A DNA stretch of 64,000 bases, taken from positions 248,001 through 312,000 of the forward strand of contig OY969702.1 in the NCBI GenBank assembly GCA_963702055.1, in the 5' to 3' direction. The number at the start of each line of letters is the position of its first letter. The stretch's first letter is position 1. Below the pieces are notes generated by a model. It was not told where the DNA came from, did not search any database, and was given only the letters and a program-made list of their open reading frames with translations. Both the position numbers and the translations under genes were made by a program. The DNA comes from CAWINX01 sp963702055 (GTDB taxonomy: Bacteria > Actinomycetota > Thermoleophilia > Solirubrobacterales > 70-9). Positions 7,428 to 17,013 of this stretch are shown piece by piece.

Positions 7428-8660
7428 ATGCGTCGCGCACGAAACTTCTTTCGCAGGCCGTTCGGCTCGGCCCTCCTGGGGGGCGCCGTGGTCGGCCTCT
7501 TCGGCTGGGTGGCGATCGCCGCCGGTTGGATCGACGCCCAGGCCGCCTCGACGACGACGGTGGCGGCGCCGCTCGCGGCCCCGGTGGTCGACCATAGCGG
7601 CGGCGACGCCAACGTCGTCAACCAGATCTACCGCCACGACGGGCAGGGGGTCGCCTTCATCGAGGCCGACCAGCCCTCCCGGGCGCCTTCCCCGTTCGAT
7701 CCCTTCGGCCAGTCCCAGGGCGGGGGCACCGCGACCGGATCCGGGTTCGTGATCGACACCGACGGCCACATCCTCACCAACAACCACGTGGTCTCGGGCG
7801 CGACCCGGATCCAGGTCAAGCTCGGCTCCTCCGACGCCACCCACACCGCGCGGGTGATCGGCGCCGATCCCGCCACCGACCTCGCCCTACTCAAGGTGGA
7901 TGCGCCCGCCGACCAGCTCCACCCGCTGTCGCTCGGCCGCTCCTCCCAACTTCAGGTCGGCGACCCGGTGGTCGCGATCGGCAACCCGTTCGGCCTCGAT
8001 CGCACCGTGACCAGCGGCATCGTCTCGGCGCTGCAGCGCCAGATCCAGGCGCCCAACGGCTTCTCGATCTCGAACGTGATCCAGACCGACGCGGCGATCA
8101 ACCCCGGCAACTCCGGCGGCCCGTTGATCGACGCCTCCGGCAACGTGGTCGGGATCAACTCCCAGATCGAGACCGGGGGCAGTGGCAGCGGCAACGTCGG
8201 CATCGGCTTCGCGATTCCGATCGACACGGCGCGCGCCGAGATCAGCCAGCTGGAGACCAGCGGCAAGGTCCAGCACGCCTACCTCGGGATCAGCGGCGCC
8301 AACATCACCCCCGACCTGGCTCGTGCGGTTAACCTTCCCGTCAAGCAGGGGGCGCTGGTCCAGGACGTCGTCAAGGGCGGGCCGGCCGACAAGGCGGGGA
8401 TCCAGGGCGGCAACACCGCCGCGACGATCGGCGGCGCCAACTTCAGCCTCGGTGGCGACATCATCACCAAGGTCGACGGCAAGACGATCACTTCGATGGA
8501 CGACGTGGTCAACCTCGTCAACGTGGCCAAGCCGGGCGACACGCTCGATGTCACCGTGCTGCGCGGGAGGTCGACGAAGAGCTTCACGGTGACGCTCGGC
8601 GAGCGGCCGGCGTCGGTGCACGGGTCGCAGCAGAGCTCGACCGGGCCCTTCGGCCAGTAG
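7428..8660 (+). CDS. Membrane-anchored HtrA/DegP-like serine protease with PDZ domain
   Basis: 410 aa. A basic N-terminus is followed by one membrane segment (about 13-33), which anchors the protease domain outside the membrane. The catalytic triad is intact: H120 in TNNHVV, D151 in ATDLALL and S229 in PGNSGGP. A C-terminal PDZ domain begins around residue 285. A low-complexity Ser/Pro/Gly linker (about 82-104) joins the membrane segment to the protease. HtrA proteins degrade or refold damaged exported proteins. It interrupts the trp operon between trpC and trpF. A weak GATCAT hexamer lies 8 bases before the ATG, so it may have its own promoter. Confidence 0.92.
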   Translation: MRRARNFFRRPFGSALLGGAVVGLFGWVAIAAGWIDAQAASTTTVAAPLAAPVVDHSGGDANVVNQIYRHDGQGVAFIEADQPSRAPSPFDPFGQSQGGGTATGSGFVIDTDGHILTNNHVVSGATRIQVKLGSSDATHTARVIGADPATDLALLKVDAPADQLHPLSLGRSSQLQVGDPVVAIGNPFGLDRTVTSGIVSALQRQIQAPNGFSISNVIQTDAAINPGNSGGPLIDASGNVVGINSQIETGGSGSGNVGIGFAIPIDTARAEISQLETSGKVQHAYLGISGANITPDLARAVNLPVKQGALVQDVVKGGPADKAGIQGGNTAATIGGANFSLGGDIITKVDGKTITSMDDVVNLVNVAKPGDTLDVTVLRGRSTKSFTVTLGERPASVHGSQQSSTGPFGQ

Positions 8661-8679
8661 CCGCAGCCCCGCGCCCCTT

Positions 8680-8685
8680 TACCCT
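8680..8685 (+). promoter_or_regulatory. -10-like element TACCCT before trpF
   Basis: TACCCT lies 6 bases from the trpF ATG in the 31-base gap after the protease gene. It suggests an internal leaderless promoter for trpF-trpB-trpA. Confidence 0.4.
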
Positions 8686-8691
8686 GGGGGC

Positions 8692-9327
8692 ATGCGGGTC
8701 AAGATCTGCGGGATCACCAACATGGACGACGCCGCCGAGGCAGTGCGCCTCGGCGCCTGGGCGATCGGGCTTGTGCACTTCCACGGCAGCCCGCGGCGCT
8801 GCGAGCCCGCGGCCGCCGCCGCGATCGGCGCCGCCTTTCGGCGCAAGTGCGAGGTCGTCGGCGTCTTCGTCAACCCCGAACTGGAGGAGGTCGACAGGGC
8901 GGTCGAGAACGCCGGGCTGACGATGGTGCAGCTGAACGGGGCCGAGGGCCAGGCGTTCTGCGCCGAGGTGGCGCGACGGACCGGCGCCAAGGTGATCAAG
9001 GCGATCCACGTCGCCAGCGCCGCCGACATCCACGGGGCCGAGGCCTACCGCACCGACTTCCACCTCTTCGACCGCCGCGGCAAGGGCCTCTGGGGCGGGA
9101 CGGGAGAGAGCTTCGACTGGGGGCTGCTGGCCGATCGCCGCTCGCTGGTGCCGACCATCGTCGCCGGCGGCCTGCGCCCCGACAACGTCGCCGAGGCGAT
9201 CGCGGTCACGCATCCCCACGCGGTCGACGTCGCCAGCGGGGTCGAGGCCGAGCCCGGCCGCAAGGACCACGCGTTGATGGAGGCCTTCTTCGAGAACGCG
9301 AAGGCCGCTAGCGTCCCGTCCCCATGA
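8692..9327 (+). CDS. trpF: Phosphoribosylanthranilate isomerase
   Basis: 211 aa TIM barrel catalysing the Amadori rearrangement between TrpD and TrpC products. The N-terminal KICGIT with catalytic C6, FVNP near 59-62, VQLNG near 79-83, the general acid D127 in HLFDRRG, and IVAGGL then GVEAEPGRKD near the C-terminus (phosphate binding) are all present. The ATG has TACCCT 6 bases upstream. Its TGA overlaps the trpB ATG (ATGA). Confidence 0.96.
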   Translation: MRVKICGITNMDDAAEAVRLGAWAIGLVHFHGSPRRCEPAAAAAIGAAFRRKCEVVGVFVNPELEEVDRAVENAGLTMVQLNGAEGQAFCAEVARRTGAKVIKAIHVASAADIHGAEAYRTDFHLFDRRGKGLWGGTGESFDWGLLADRRSLVPTIVAGGLRPDNVAEAIAVTHPHAVDVASGVEAEPGRKDHALMEAFFENAKAASVPSP

Positions 9328-10481
9328 GCGCCGTCGAAGAGCGATTCGGCCCCTACGGAGGCCGCTACGTCCCCGAGACGCTGATCGCGGCGCTCGACGA
9401 GCTGACCGCGGCCTGGGCGCAGGCGCGCGAGGACGCCGGCTTCAACGAGCGCCTGCGGTTGCTCCATCGCGACTTCATCGGCCGCCCGACGCCGCTCTAC
9501 CTCGCCGAGCGGCTTTCGGAGCGCGCCGACCGCCGTGTCTACCTGAAGCGCGAGGACCTCGCTCACACCGGCGCCCACAAGATCAACAACGCGATCGGCC
9601 AGGCACTGCTCGCCCAACGGATGGGCAAGCGGCGGGTGATCGCCGAGACCGGCGCGGGACAGCACGGCGTCGCCACCGCGACGGCCTGCGCCCTGCTCGA
9701 CCTCGAATGCGTCGTCTACATGGGCTCCGAGGACATGCGCCGTCAGCGGCCGAACGTCGAGCGGATGGAGTTGCTCGGCGCCGAGGTCGTCCCGGTCGAG
9801 GCGGGCATGCGCACCCTCAAGGAGGCGAGCAGCGCCGCGATCCGCGACTGGGTCGCAAGCGTCGAGACGACCCACTACATAATCGGCTCCGCGGTCGGGC
9901 CGGCGCCGTTCCCGGCCCTGGTCCGCGACCTGCAGCGGGTAATCGGCGACGAGGCGCGCGAGCAGGCGCTGGCCGCCGAGGGCGTCCTGCCGGCGCGGGT
10001 GATCGCCTGCGTCGGCGGCGGCTCCAACTCGATCGGGATCTTCACCCCTTTCATAGGGGACGCGGAGGTGGCGCTGATCGGGGTCGAGGCGGCGGGCGAG
10101 GGCCTGGACACCGATCGTCACGGCGCCTCGCTGGAGGCCGGCCGCACTGGTGTCCTGCACGGCTCGCTCTCCTCCGTGCTCGCCGACGAGGACGGTCAGA
10201 TCCTCGAGGCCCACTCGATCTCGGCGGGCCTCGACTACCCCGGCGTCGGGCCCGAGCACGCCTACCTGCGCGACACCGGCCGTGCCGACTACTTCGCGGT
10301 TACCGACGCCCAGGCGCTGGCCGCCTTCGGCGAGCTGACCCGCCTGGAGGGGATCATCCCCGCCCTGGAGTCCTCCCACGCGATCGCCTGGCTGCTGGAG
10401 AACGGCGGGGGAGAGGGCTACGACGTGCTCTGTCTAAGCGGGCGCGGCGACAAGGACTTGGCGGAAGTCCTGGCCCAATGA
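9324..10481 (+). CDS. trpB: Tryptophan synthase beta chain
   Basis: 385 aa, pyridoxal-phosphate enzyme of the TrpB1 type that condenses indole with serine. The N-terminal FGPYGGRYVPETL is canonical. The PLP lysine is K86 in HTGAHKINN. The phosphate-binding loop is CVGGGSNSIG, and RGDKD is near the C-terminus. It overlaps trpF and trpA by four bases each. Together with TrpA it forms the channelled alpha-beta complex. Confidence 0.97.
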   Translation: MSAVEERFGPYGGRYVPETLIAALDELTAAWAQAREDAGFNERLRLLHRDFIGRPTPLYLAERLSERADRRVYLKREDLAHTGAHKINNAIGQALLAQRMGKRRVIAETGAGQHGVATATACALLDLECVVYMGSEDMRRQRPNVERMELLGAEVVPVEAGMRTLKEASSAAIRDWVASVETTHYIIGSAVGPAPFPALVRDLQRVIGDEAREQALAAEGVLPARVIACVGGGSNSIGIFTPFIGDAEVALIGVEAAGEGLDTDRHGASLEAGRTGVLHGSLSSVLADEDGQILEAHSISAGLDYPGVGPEHAYLRDTGRADYFAVTDAQALAAFGELTRLEGIIPALESSHAIAWLLENGGGEGYDVLCLSGRGDKDLAEVLAQ

Positions 10482-11272
10482 GGATCGCCGCAGCCTTCGA
10501 GGCGGCCCGGGGCGAGGGCCGCGCCGCTCTGATGCCCTACATGATGGCCGGCTTTCCCGACCACGAGTCCTCGCTGGCGGTCGCCGCCGCCTACGCGGAC
10601 GCGGGCGCCGATCTGATCGAGCTCGGCGTCCCCTTCTCCGATCCGCTTGCCGACGGTCCGACCATCCACGCCGCCGCGACGGCGGCGCTGGCGGCGGGCG
10701 CGACGCTGGCCTCCGCGCTGGAGGTCTGCGAGTCGGTGTCGAGCCGGCTGCCGGTCGTCTTCATGGTCTACGCGAACATGGTCCTCGCCCACGGCGGCGT
10801 GGCCGAGTTCGCCCGCCGGGCCGCCGAGGCCGGCGCCGCGGGGGCGATCGTCCCGGACCTGCCGCTCGGCGAGGCCGAGGAGGTGCGCGCCGCCTTCGCC
10901 GAGGCCGGGCTGGCGCTCGTGCCCCTGGTCGCGCCGACCACCCCGCCCGAGCGCCGCGCCGCGATCTGCGCGGCGGCCGAGGGCTTCGTCTACGTCGTCT
11001 CCACGGTGGGGACGACCGGCGAGCGCGACGAGTTGCCCCCGGGGCTCGCCGAGCTGGTCGCCGCGACCAGGGCCGACTCCGACGTCCCGGTGGCGGTTGG
11101 CTTTGGGATCGGCAACCCCCGCCAGGCCGCTCAGGTGGGGGAGGTCGCCGACGGAGTGATCATCGGCAGCCGCCTGGTCCGCGCCGCCGGTGAGGCCGGC
11201 TCACCCGAGTCCGCGGCGGAGGCGGTCGGCGCCTTCCTGCGCGAGACGCGCGACGCCCTGGTCACCAGTTAG
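10478..11272 (+). CDS. trpA: Tryptophan synthase alpha chain
   Basis: 264 aa, cleaves indole-3-glycerol phosphate to indole for TrpB. The catalytic E48 is in LIELGVPFSDP and D59 in LADGPTIH; VPDLPLGE, STVGTTGER and VGFGIGNP follow in the expected order. The ATG overlaps the trpB stop (ATGA). The longer open frame beginning at 9707 is a shadow of trpB. The TAG stop at 11270-11272 is also the start of a TAGGAT hexamer serving the next small gene. Confidence 0.96.
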   Translation: MRIAAAFEAARGEGRAALMPYMMAGFPDHESSLAVAAAYADAGADLIELGVPFSDPLADGPTIHAAATAALAAGATLASALEVCESVSSRLPVVFMVYANMVLAHGGVAEFARRAAEAGAAGAIVPDLPLGEAEEVRAAFAEAGLALVPLVAPTTPPERRAAICAAAEGFVYVVSTVGTTGERDELPPGLAELVAATRADSDVPVAVGFGIGNPRQAAQVGEVADGVIIGSRLVRAAGEAGSPESAAEAVGAFLRETRDALVTS

Positions 11273-11275
11273 GAT
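11270..11275 (+). promoter_or_regulatory. -10-like element TAGGAT containing the trpA stop codon
   Basis: The TAG of trpA plus GAT forms TAGGAT, 9 bases before the ATG of the 49-aa membrane protein, consistent with a leaderless transcript starting at the end of the operon. Confidence 0.45.
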
Positions 11276-11284
11276 CAACGCCGC

Positions 11285-11434
11285 ATGGGACTTGCAGTCA
11301 GCCTATTCCTGGCGCTCGCCACGACGACTGTCGTCTACGCTGCTCTCGGGCAGGGCGGCGGAGTCGCCGGCCTGGTCTTCTTCGGCATCCTGCTGATTGG
11401 CGCGACGATCCGCGTCTTCCGGCCCAGTCCCTGA
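11285..11434 (+). CDS. Small membrane protein (49 aa)
   Basis: The frame encodes MGLAVSLFLALATTTVVYAA, a short loop LGQGGG, and VAGLVFFGILLIGATI before FRPSP: two predicted membrane segments and almost nothing else. No family recognised. The ATG is 12 bases after the trpA stop and TAGGAT precedes it by 9 bases; together with the clean hydrophobic pattern this supports a real gene. It is the last plus-strand gene before convergent pfkA. Confidence 0.6.
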   Translation: MGLAVSLFLALATTTVVYAALGQGGGVAGLVFFGILLIGATIRVFRPSP

Positions 11435-11441
11435 CGCAGCG

Positions 11442-11466
11442 CCCGGTTTCGCGCCGTCCGACCGGG
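11442..11466. terminator. Possible bidirectional terminator hairpin
   Basis: CCCGGT (11442-11447) pairs with ACCGGG (11461-11466) around a 13-base loop, between the convergent 49-aa gene and pfkA. No U-tract follows, so this is weak. Confidence 0.25.
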
Positions 11467-11480
11467 TGTTCTGCTGGACC

Positions 11481-12515
11481 TCAGTTGAAGAAACGCTTGG
11501 CGATCTCGAGCACCCCGAGATCGACCTCCTTGACCTTGGTCGCCTCCTCCAACGGCACGGCGATCAGCTCCGTCCCGCGCACTGCCGCCATCTTCCCGAA
11601 CTGCCCCTCTTTTGCAAGTCGGTAGGCGTGCGACCCGTAGCGCGTCGCCAGCACCCGGTCGGTCGCGGTGGGAGTGCCGCCCCGCTGGACGTGGCCGAGC
11701 ACCGTCACCCGGGTCTCGTAGCCGGTCCTTGTCTCCAGCTCGGCGCCAAGCGCGGCGCCGATCCCGCCGAGCCGCGGGTAGCCGTACTCGTCGGTGTCTT
11801 TGATCGGCTGGATCAGTCGCTCTTCGCCGCTCGCGAAGGCCAGCTTCGCGCCCTCGGCGACGACGACGATCGAGAAGTCCTTGCCGCGCTCGTGACGGCG
11901 CAGGATGCCGGCCGCGACGTCTTCCACCGTGGTGATCGTCTCGGGAATGACGATGCCGTCGGCGCCGCCCGCAAGGCCCGCGTAGACGGCGATCCAGCCG
12001 GTGTTGCGCCCCATCACCTCGACCACCATCACCCGGTCGTGGGACTGGGCGGTGGTGTGGAGGCGGTCGATCGCGTCGGTGGCGATCTGGACCGCGGTGT
12101 CGAAGCCGAAGGTGAAGTCGGTGCCGCCGACGTCGTTGTCGATCGTCTTCGGCACGCCGATCAGCGGCAGCCCATGCTCGGTGTGCAGGCGCTGGGTGAT
12201 CTCCATCGTGTGCTCGCCGCCGATCGCGACCACGGCGTCGAGGCCCTCCCCTTCACACGCCTGGGTGACTCGCTCCACGGCGCCCTCGCGGATAGGCTCG
12301 AAGCTCGAGGTGCTGAGGATCGTTCCGCCGAGGTGGAGGATCCCGGAGACCGTGCGCATGTCGAGCGGCACGAAGTCCCGCTCCGCCAGGCCGAGGTAGC
12401 CGCGGCGGATGCCCACCGCCTCGTCGCCCAGCTCCATCGCCGAGCGGGCGACGGCTCGGATCGCCGCGTTGAGCCCGGGGCAGTCACCGCCAGCTGTCAG
12501 CACGCCGATCTTCAT
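11481..12515 (-). CDS. pfkA: 6-phosphofructokinase, actinobacterial group III type
   Basis: 344 aa, phosphorylates fructose-6-phosphate in glycolysis. The nucleotide loop GGDCPGLN (9-16), the catalytic TIDND (124-128) and VVEVMGRNTGW are canonical. The two residues that normally tell ATP from pyrophosphate use are odd. The site equivalent to E. coli G104 is H102 (in IGGEHTM), where ATP enzymes have Gly and PPi enzymes Asp. The site equivalent to G124 is K123 (PKTIDND), found in PPi enzymes and in some actinobacterial ATP enzymes. The phosphoryl donor is therefore uncertain. The minus-strand TAGACT 8 bases before the ATG suggests a leaderless mRNA. Confidence 0.94.
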   Translation of the reverse strand: MKIGVLTAGGDCPGLNAAIRAVARSAMELGDEAVGIRRGYLGLAERDFVPLDMRTVSGILHLGGTILSTSSFEPIREGAVERVTQACEGEGLDAVVAIGGEHTMEITQRLHTEHGLPLIGVPKTIDNDVGGTDFTFGFDTAVQIATDAIDRLHTTAQSHDRVMVVEVMGRNTGWIAVYAGLAGGADGIVIPETITTVEDVAAGILRRHERGKDFSIVVVAEGAKLAFASGEERLIQPIKDTDEYGYPRLGGIGAALGAELETRTGYETRVTVLGHVQRGGTPTATDRVLATRYGSHAYRLAKEGQFGKMAAVRGTELIAVPLEEATKVKEVDLGVLEIAKRFFN

Positions 12516-12523
12516 CCGGGCCG

Positions 12524-12533
12524 AGTCTATGAT
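12524..12533. promoter_or_regulatory. Overlapping divergent -10 elements for pfkA and the lipoprotein gene
   Basis: In the 26-base gap, TATGAT on the plus strand (12528-12533) lies 8 bases before GTG 12542. TAGACT on the minus strand (12529-12524) lies 8 bases before the pfkA ATG at 12515. The two hexamers share the TA at 12528-12529. There is no room for 5' leaders in either direction. Confidence 0.6.
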
Positions 12534-12541
12534 CGCGGCTC

Positions 12542-13003
12542 GTGCGCCGCGCCCTCGCCCTCTCGCTCGCCGTCGTGCTGCTCGCCGCGGCAGCCGGATG
12601 CGGCGGGGAGGGGGTGTCGAACGGGGCGATCGTTTCGGCCTACGTCGTATCTCCGCTCTGCCCCGGCGCCAAGCGGGAGCTGGCCCGAGCCGGAGGCCGC
12701 GCCGGCTCTATCCACGTCCGCGTCGTCTGCCTGCCGAGCCCGTTGAACGGCGCCAGGCTGGACCTGGCGGAAGTCGGCTCCAACGCCCGCCGCGCCACCG
12801 AGGACTCGACCTCGGTCGCCTATCTCGCCCCTCCCGATCGAGCTGCCCGTTTCGCCACCCCGATTCTCGACGCCGCCGATGTCGCTTCGCTCTACAACAG
12901 CTCCGGCGCGGCCGCAATGGAGCGTTTGCGCAAGGCGATCCGGCGGGCCGGCGCCTCCGGCAGCCTACGGGCATCGGTCTACGACGTCCTGCGCGGAACT
13001 TAG
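12542..13003 (+). CDS. Short lipoprotein resembling the N-lobe of a branched-chain amino acid binding protein
   Basis: 153 aa. A signal peptide ends in the lipobox AAAAGC (C20), so it is membrane-attached outside the cell. The rest (SAYVVSPL near 33, then RVVCL, NARRATEDSTSVAYLAPPD and FATPILDAADV) follows, by eye, the pattern of the first lobe of Peripla_BP_6-type binding proteins. It stops at about 40% of that family's length, and no transporter genes are nearby. It may be a truncated paralogue or a single-lobe protein; this is inference. The GTG start is fixed by TATGAT 8 bases upstream. It converges with the epimerase gene (4-base overlap). Confidence 0.6.
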   Translation: MRRALALSLAVVLLAAAAGCGGEGVSNGAIVSAYVVSPLCPGAKRELARAGGRAGSIHVRVVCLPSPLNGARLDLAEVGSNARRATEDSTSVAYLAPPDRAARFATPILDAADVASLYNSSGAAAMERLRKAIRRAGASGSLRASVYDVLRGT

Positions 13004-13905
13004 AGCAGGTCGTCCAGGGCCTCGTCCAGGTCGGGATGCCTGAACTCGTACCCAAGGTCGAGTGCCCGCCGCGGCACGACCCGCTGTCCGCCGCGCAGAA
13101 CCTGGCCGAACTCGCGGCCGAATTTCAAGTCGAGCGCGAAGCCGGGGATGGGGAGGACGGCGGGGCGCCCGAGAGCGCGACCCAGCGCCTTGGACAGCGC
13201 GGCGTTGGTGACCGGGTTTGGCGCGGTGGCGTTGATCGTGCCGCTCACCTTCTCCTCATCAAGCGCCCAGAGCAGGATCCCGACCTCGTCATCGACGTGG
13301 ATCCAGGACATGTACTGGCGGCCGCCGGCGATCGGGCCGCCGACGCCGAGCTTGAACGGGGGTAGCATCTCCTTCAGCAGCCCGCCGCGCGGGTCGAGGA
13401 CGTGGCCGGTGCGGACGATCACCACCCGCACGCCGGCGCGCCCGGCCTCGTGGGTGGCCTTCTCCCACTCGCGGACCACCTCGGCGTCGAATCCGCCGCC
13501 GGATTCCGCCGACTCGTCGACGATCGCCTCGCCGCGATCTCCGTAGAAGCCGATCGCGGACCCGCTGACCAGCACCCGGGGCTTGCGCTTCAGTGTCGCG
13601 ATCGCCTGTACGAGGTTGCGGGTGCCGATCCGCCGGCTCTCCATGATCCGCCGCTTCGACTCCTCGGTCCAGCGCTGGTCGATCTTCTCGCCGAGCAGGT
13701 TGACAACCCCGTCGACGTTCTCGAAGGCCTCGGCGGGCGGGCGCTCCAAGGTCGGCTCCCAGGGATACCAGGTGACGCCGGGGTTGGTGCGGCGGGCCGC
13801 TTGCGGGTCGCGGGTGAGGCCGATCACCTGGTCGCCCCTCACCAGCAGCGAGTCGCAGAGCGCCGACCCGATGAACCCGCTGGCTCCGGTGACGAGGACT
13901 CGCAC
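13000..13905 (-). CDS. TIGR01777-family NAD(P)-dependent epimerase/SDR protein
   Basis: 301 aa. The Rossmann signature GASGFIG is at 7-13. The family-typical VVNLLGEKIDQRWTEESKR, SRRIGT and SGSAIGFYG follow, and a C-terminal DUF1731-like segment (RALDLGYEFRHPDLDEAL) closes the protein. These are extended short-chain dehydrogenase relatives; the substrate is unknown. The GTG start is 2 bases after the malic enzyme stop, so the two share a transcript. Confidence 0.88.
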   Translation of the reverse strand: MRVLVTGASGFIGSALCDSLLVRGDQVIGLTRDPQAARRTNPGVTWYPWEPTLERPPAEAFENVDGVVNLLGEKIDQRWTEESKRRIMESRRIGTRNLVQAIATLKRKPRVLVSGSAIGFYGDRGEAIVDESAESGGGFDAEVVREWEKATHEAGRAGVRVVIVRTGHVLDPRGGLLKEMLPPFKLGVGGPIAGGRQYMSWIHVDDEVGILLWALDEEKVSGTINATAPNPVTNAALSKALGRALGRPAVLPIPGFALDLKFGREFGQVLRGGQRVVPRRALDLGYEFRHPDLDEALDDLL

Positions 13906-13907
13906 AG

Positions 13908-15368
<1,461 letters not shown>

Positions 15369-15400
15369 GGACGGCTATCGAATCAGATTCGGGGCGCGCG

Positions 15401-15769
15401 TCACTCCTGCGTGCTGATCCAGACCTTTGCCGCGTCCAGCTCGGCGAGCTCGAACACCTTGACCTTGGCGGGGATCAGGAACCCGAATCCCTTCACCAGC
15501 CGCCGGTAGGCGTCGTGGTCGGTCACCACCGCGATGCGCTCCCACGAGAAGAGGTGTTCCATCCCGATTTTCGTGTCGTCCCAGATGGCCGCCATGGCGT
15601 AGCCGTCGAACTCCGAGCCCAGGAGGTAGAGCAGGCGCACCTTGTCGTTGCTCTCCAGATGCCGCTCGACCGCCGGGATCAGCACCTGCTCGTAATCCTC
15701 GCCGGTCACCTCGCCCCTGGCCTCGATGCCAAGCACGTTGTCCGGAAGATCCGGAATCAAATCGATCAT
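15401..15769 (-). CDS. SpoIIAA-like (STAS-fold) protein
   Basis: 122 aa, matching the SpoIIAA-like family (PF11964) in length and pattern: NVLGIEARGEVTGEDYEQVL at the start, then VRLLYLLGSEFDGY, WDDTKIGMEHLFSWERIAVV, and the tail VKVFELAELDAAKVWI. These small cytosolic STAS-like domains are of unknown role. ATG 15769 is chosen because GGAGGG precedes it by 4 bases. The frame stays open into the dead DUF222 gene upstream, giving a misleading 417-codon frame. No partner is obvious. Confidence 0.85.
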   Translation of the reverse strand: MIDLIPDLPDNVLGIEARGEVTGEDYEQVLIPAVERHLESNDKVRLLYLLGSEFDGYAMAAIWDDTKIGMEHLFSWERIAVVTDHDAYRRLVKGFGFLIPAKVKVFELAELDAAKVWISTQE

Positions 15770-15803
15770 CGTGCCCTCCACTCGCTCGCTTGCCAGTAGG
15801 AGC

Positions 15804-16869
15804 CTAGGGCGACGGCCCGGCCAGCGCCAGCAACCCCGCCATGGCCAGATCCCGATCCATCCGCTCGCCCCGTCGGTGGAAGGCAAGCGCGCCTGACAGC
15901 CCTGATCGCGGGCATCCAGGGCGCGTCTGAGCGACGGCGGGATCGCACGCGTCTTGCGCCCGACGTCAAGCGTGCCCTTCGGGCCGTTGAGCATGGGCAC
16001 CAGCGAGGCGTCGCAGGACAGCCGCCGCGCGGTCTCGGCGCTGATCGCCGGGCCATCGTCGAGTCCGCAGCAAGCGTTGGCGCCATCCCCGGACAGTGCC
16101 GCGGCGTCAACGTGTACGACCACTTGGTAGCGCTCTCCGGCAGGCCGCACGTCTGGATCGTTGGCCAAAGCGCTGTCGGCGAGCAGCATCAGCACGTCGG
16201 CGTTGTTGACTGGCTGGCTTACGTGTTCGGAGTGTTTGCGGATGGCTGCCCCCCCGGCCTCCAGCGCCTTGAGGAACGTGGCCCCGTCTTCAGGCGAAAG
16301 TCGCCCGCGCATGCAGAGGCAGCCATCCTCATCCCAGCAGTGAGAGAGGAACCGTTCGCGATGCAACGCCTCCGCGCTCTCCCGCGACACCGCTCGTCGA
16401 TAACCGCGCACCAGCCGCTCCAACTGCGCGGCGGTGACAAACCGAGCCATTTCGACCAGCTCCACCTCCTGCTCGGGAGTGGCGATCCGCGTGATCGCGC
16501 GCACCTTGGAATAGCTCAGCTCGCCCCTACCGAACTTCTCCCTAATCAGGGGGAGGTCGCGAAGCGACCGCGCAACCCGCACATGCTCACGCGCGGAGCG
16601 CCGATCCATCGAGCACCGCCAGGCCACCCATGCCCGCAGGAGTGAAACCCCCAAGCCTCATGCCCATCGCGTCGATCGAACTCCGCGACCAGCTCCAACC
16701 AGTGACAGGTAGCCGTCGCGATGTGAGCCGCCAACTCCCCGATCTCCTGCTCGATCCTCTCGGTCGACAACGCTCCCGGCTCTTCGCCAATCCTCGGTTG
16801 GACCTTTGCGACCGCCCCTTGGAGATTAGTGTCGGTCGGACCTCTCCTTGTGCCGGCAACGAAACTCAA
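15804..16869 (-). pseudogene. DUF222/HNH (13E12-type) gene, frameshifted and internally deleted
   Basis: The N-terminal DUF222 part (ELAAHIATATCHWLELVAEF, about 16790-16640) is in a different frame from the continuation (REHVRVARSLRDLPLIREKF onward), so a frameshift lies near 16620. The middle runs to RRALDARDQGCQAR near 15890. There the cysteine and histidine residues of the HNH nuclease are missing, and the tail GERMDRDLAMAGLLALAG, typical of the end of this family, is found directly afterwards in another frame. Two independent lesions make this a dead gene. The family is multi-copy in Actinobacteria and often mobile. Confidence 0.82.
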
Positions 16870-16999
16870 GGAGGCGTTCTGGTGAGACGACGTTGGGCGC
16901 TCGTGCTTTTCGTCCTTTGCAGGAGCGCGGGCGGGGTCTGTCGATGCGCTCGCAACCAGCCGAAAGGAGGCGCGCTACGACGGGCGTGCCGGCGGCCTG

Positions 17000-17005
17000 T
17001 AACCT
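17000..17005 (+). promoter_or_regulatory. -10-like element TAACCT
   Basis: TAACCT lies 8 bases before ATG 17014. The 130 bases upstream of it (16870-16999) also hold AAGGAGG at 16868-16874, 7 bases before an in-frame GTG at 16882. Confidence 0.4.
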
Positions 17006-17013
17006 GGTCCGCC

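Noticed and set aside
15401..16654. A 417-aa fusion of DUF222 and a STAS domain
   Set aside because: The frame is continuous only by chance after the deletion; the STAS gene has its own ATG with a Shine-Dalgarno site and the DUF222 tail ends in another frame at 15804.
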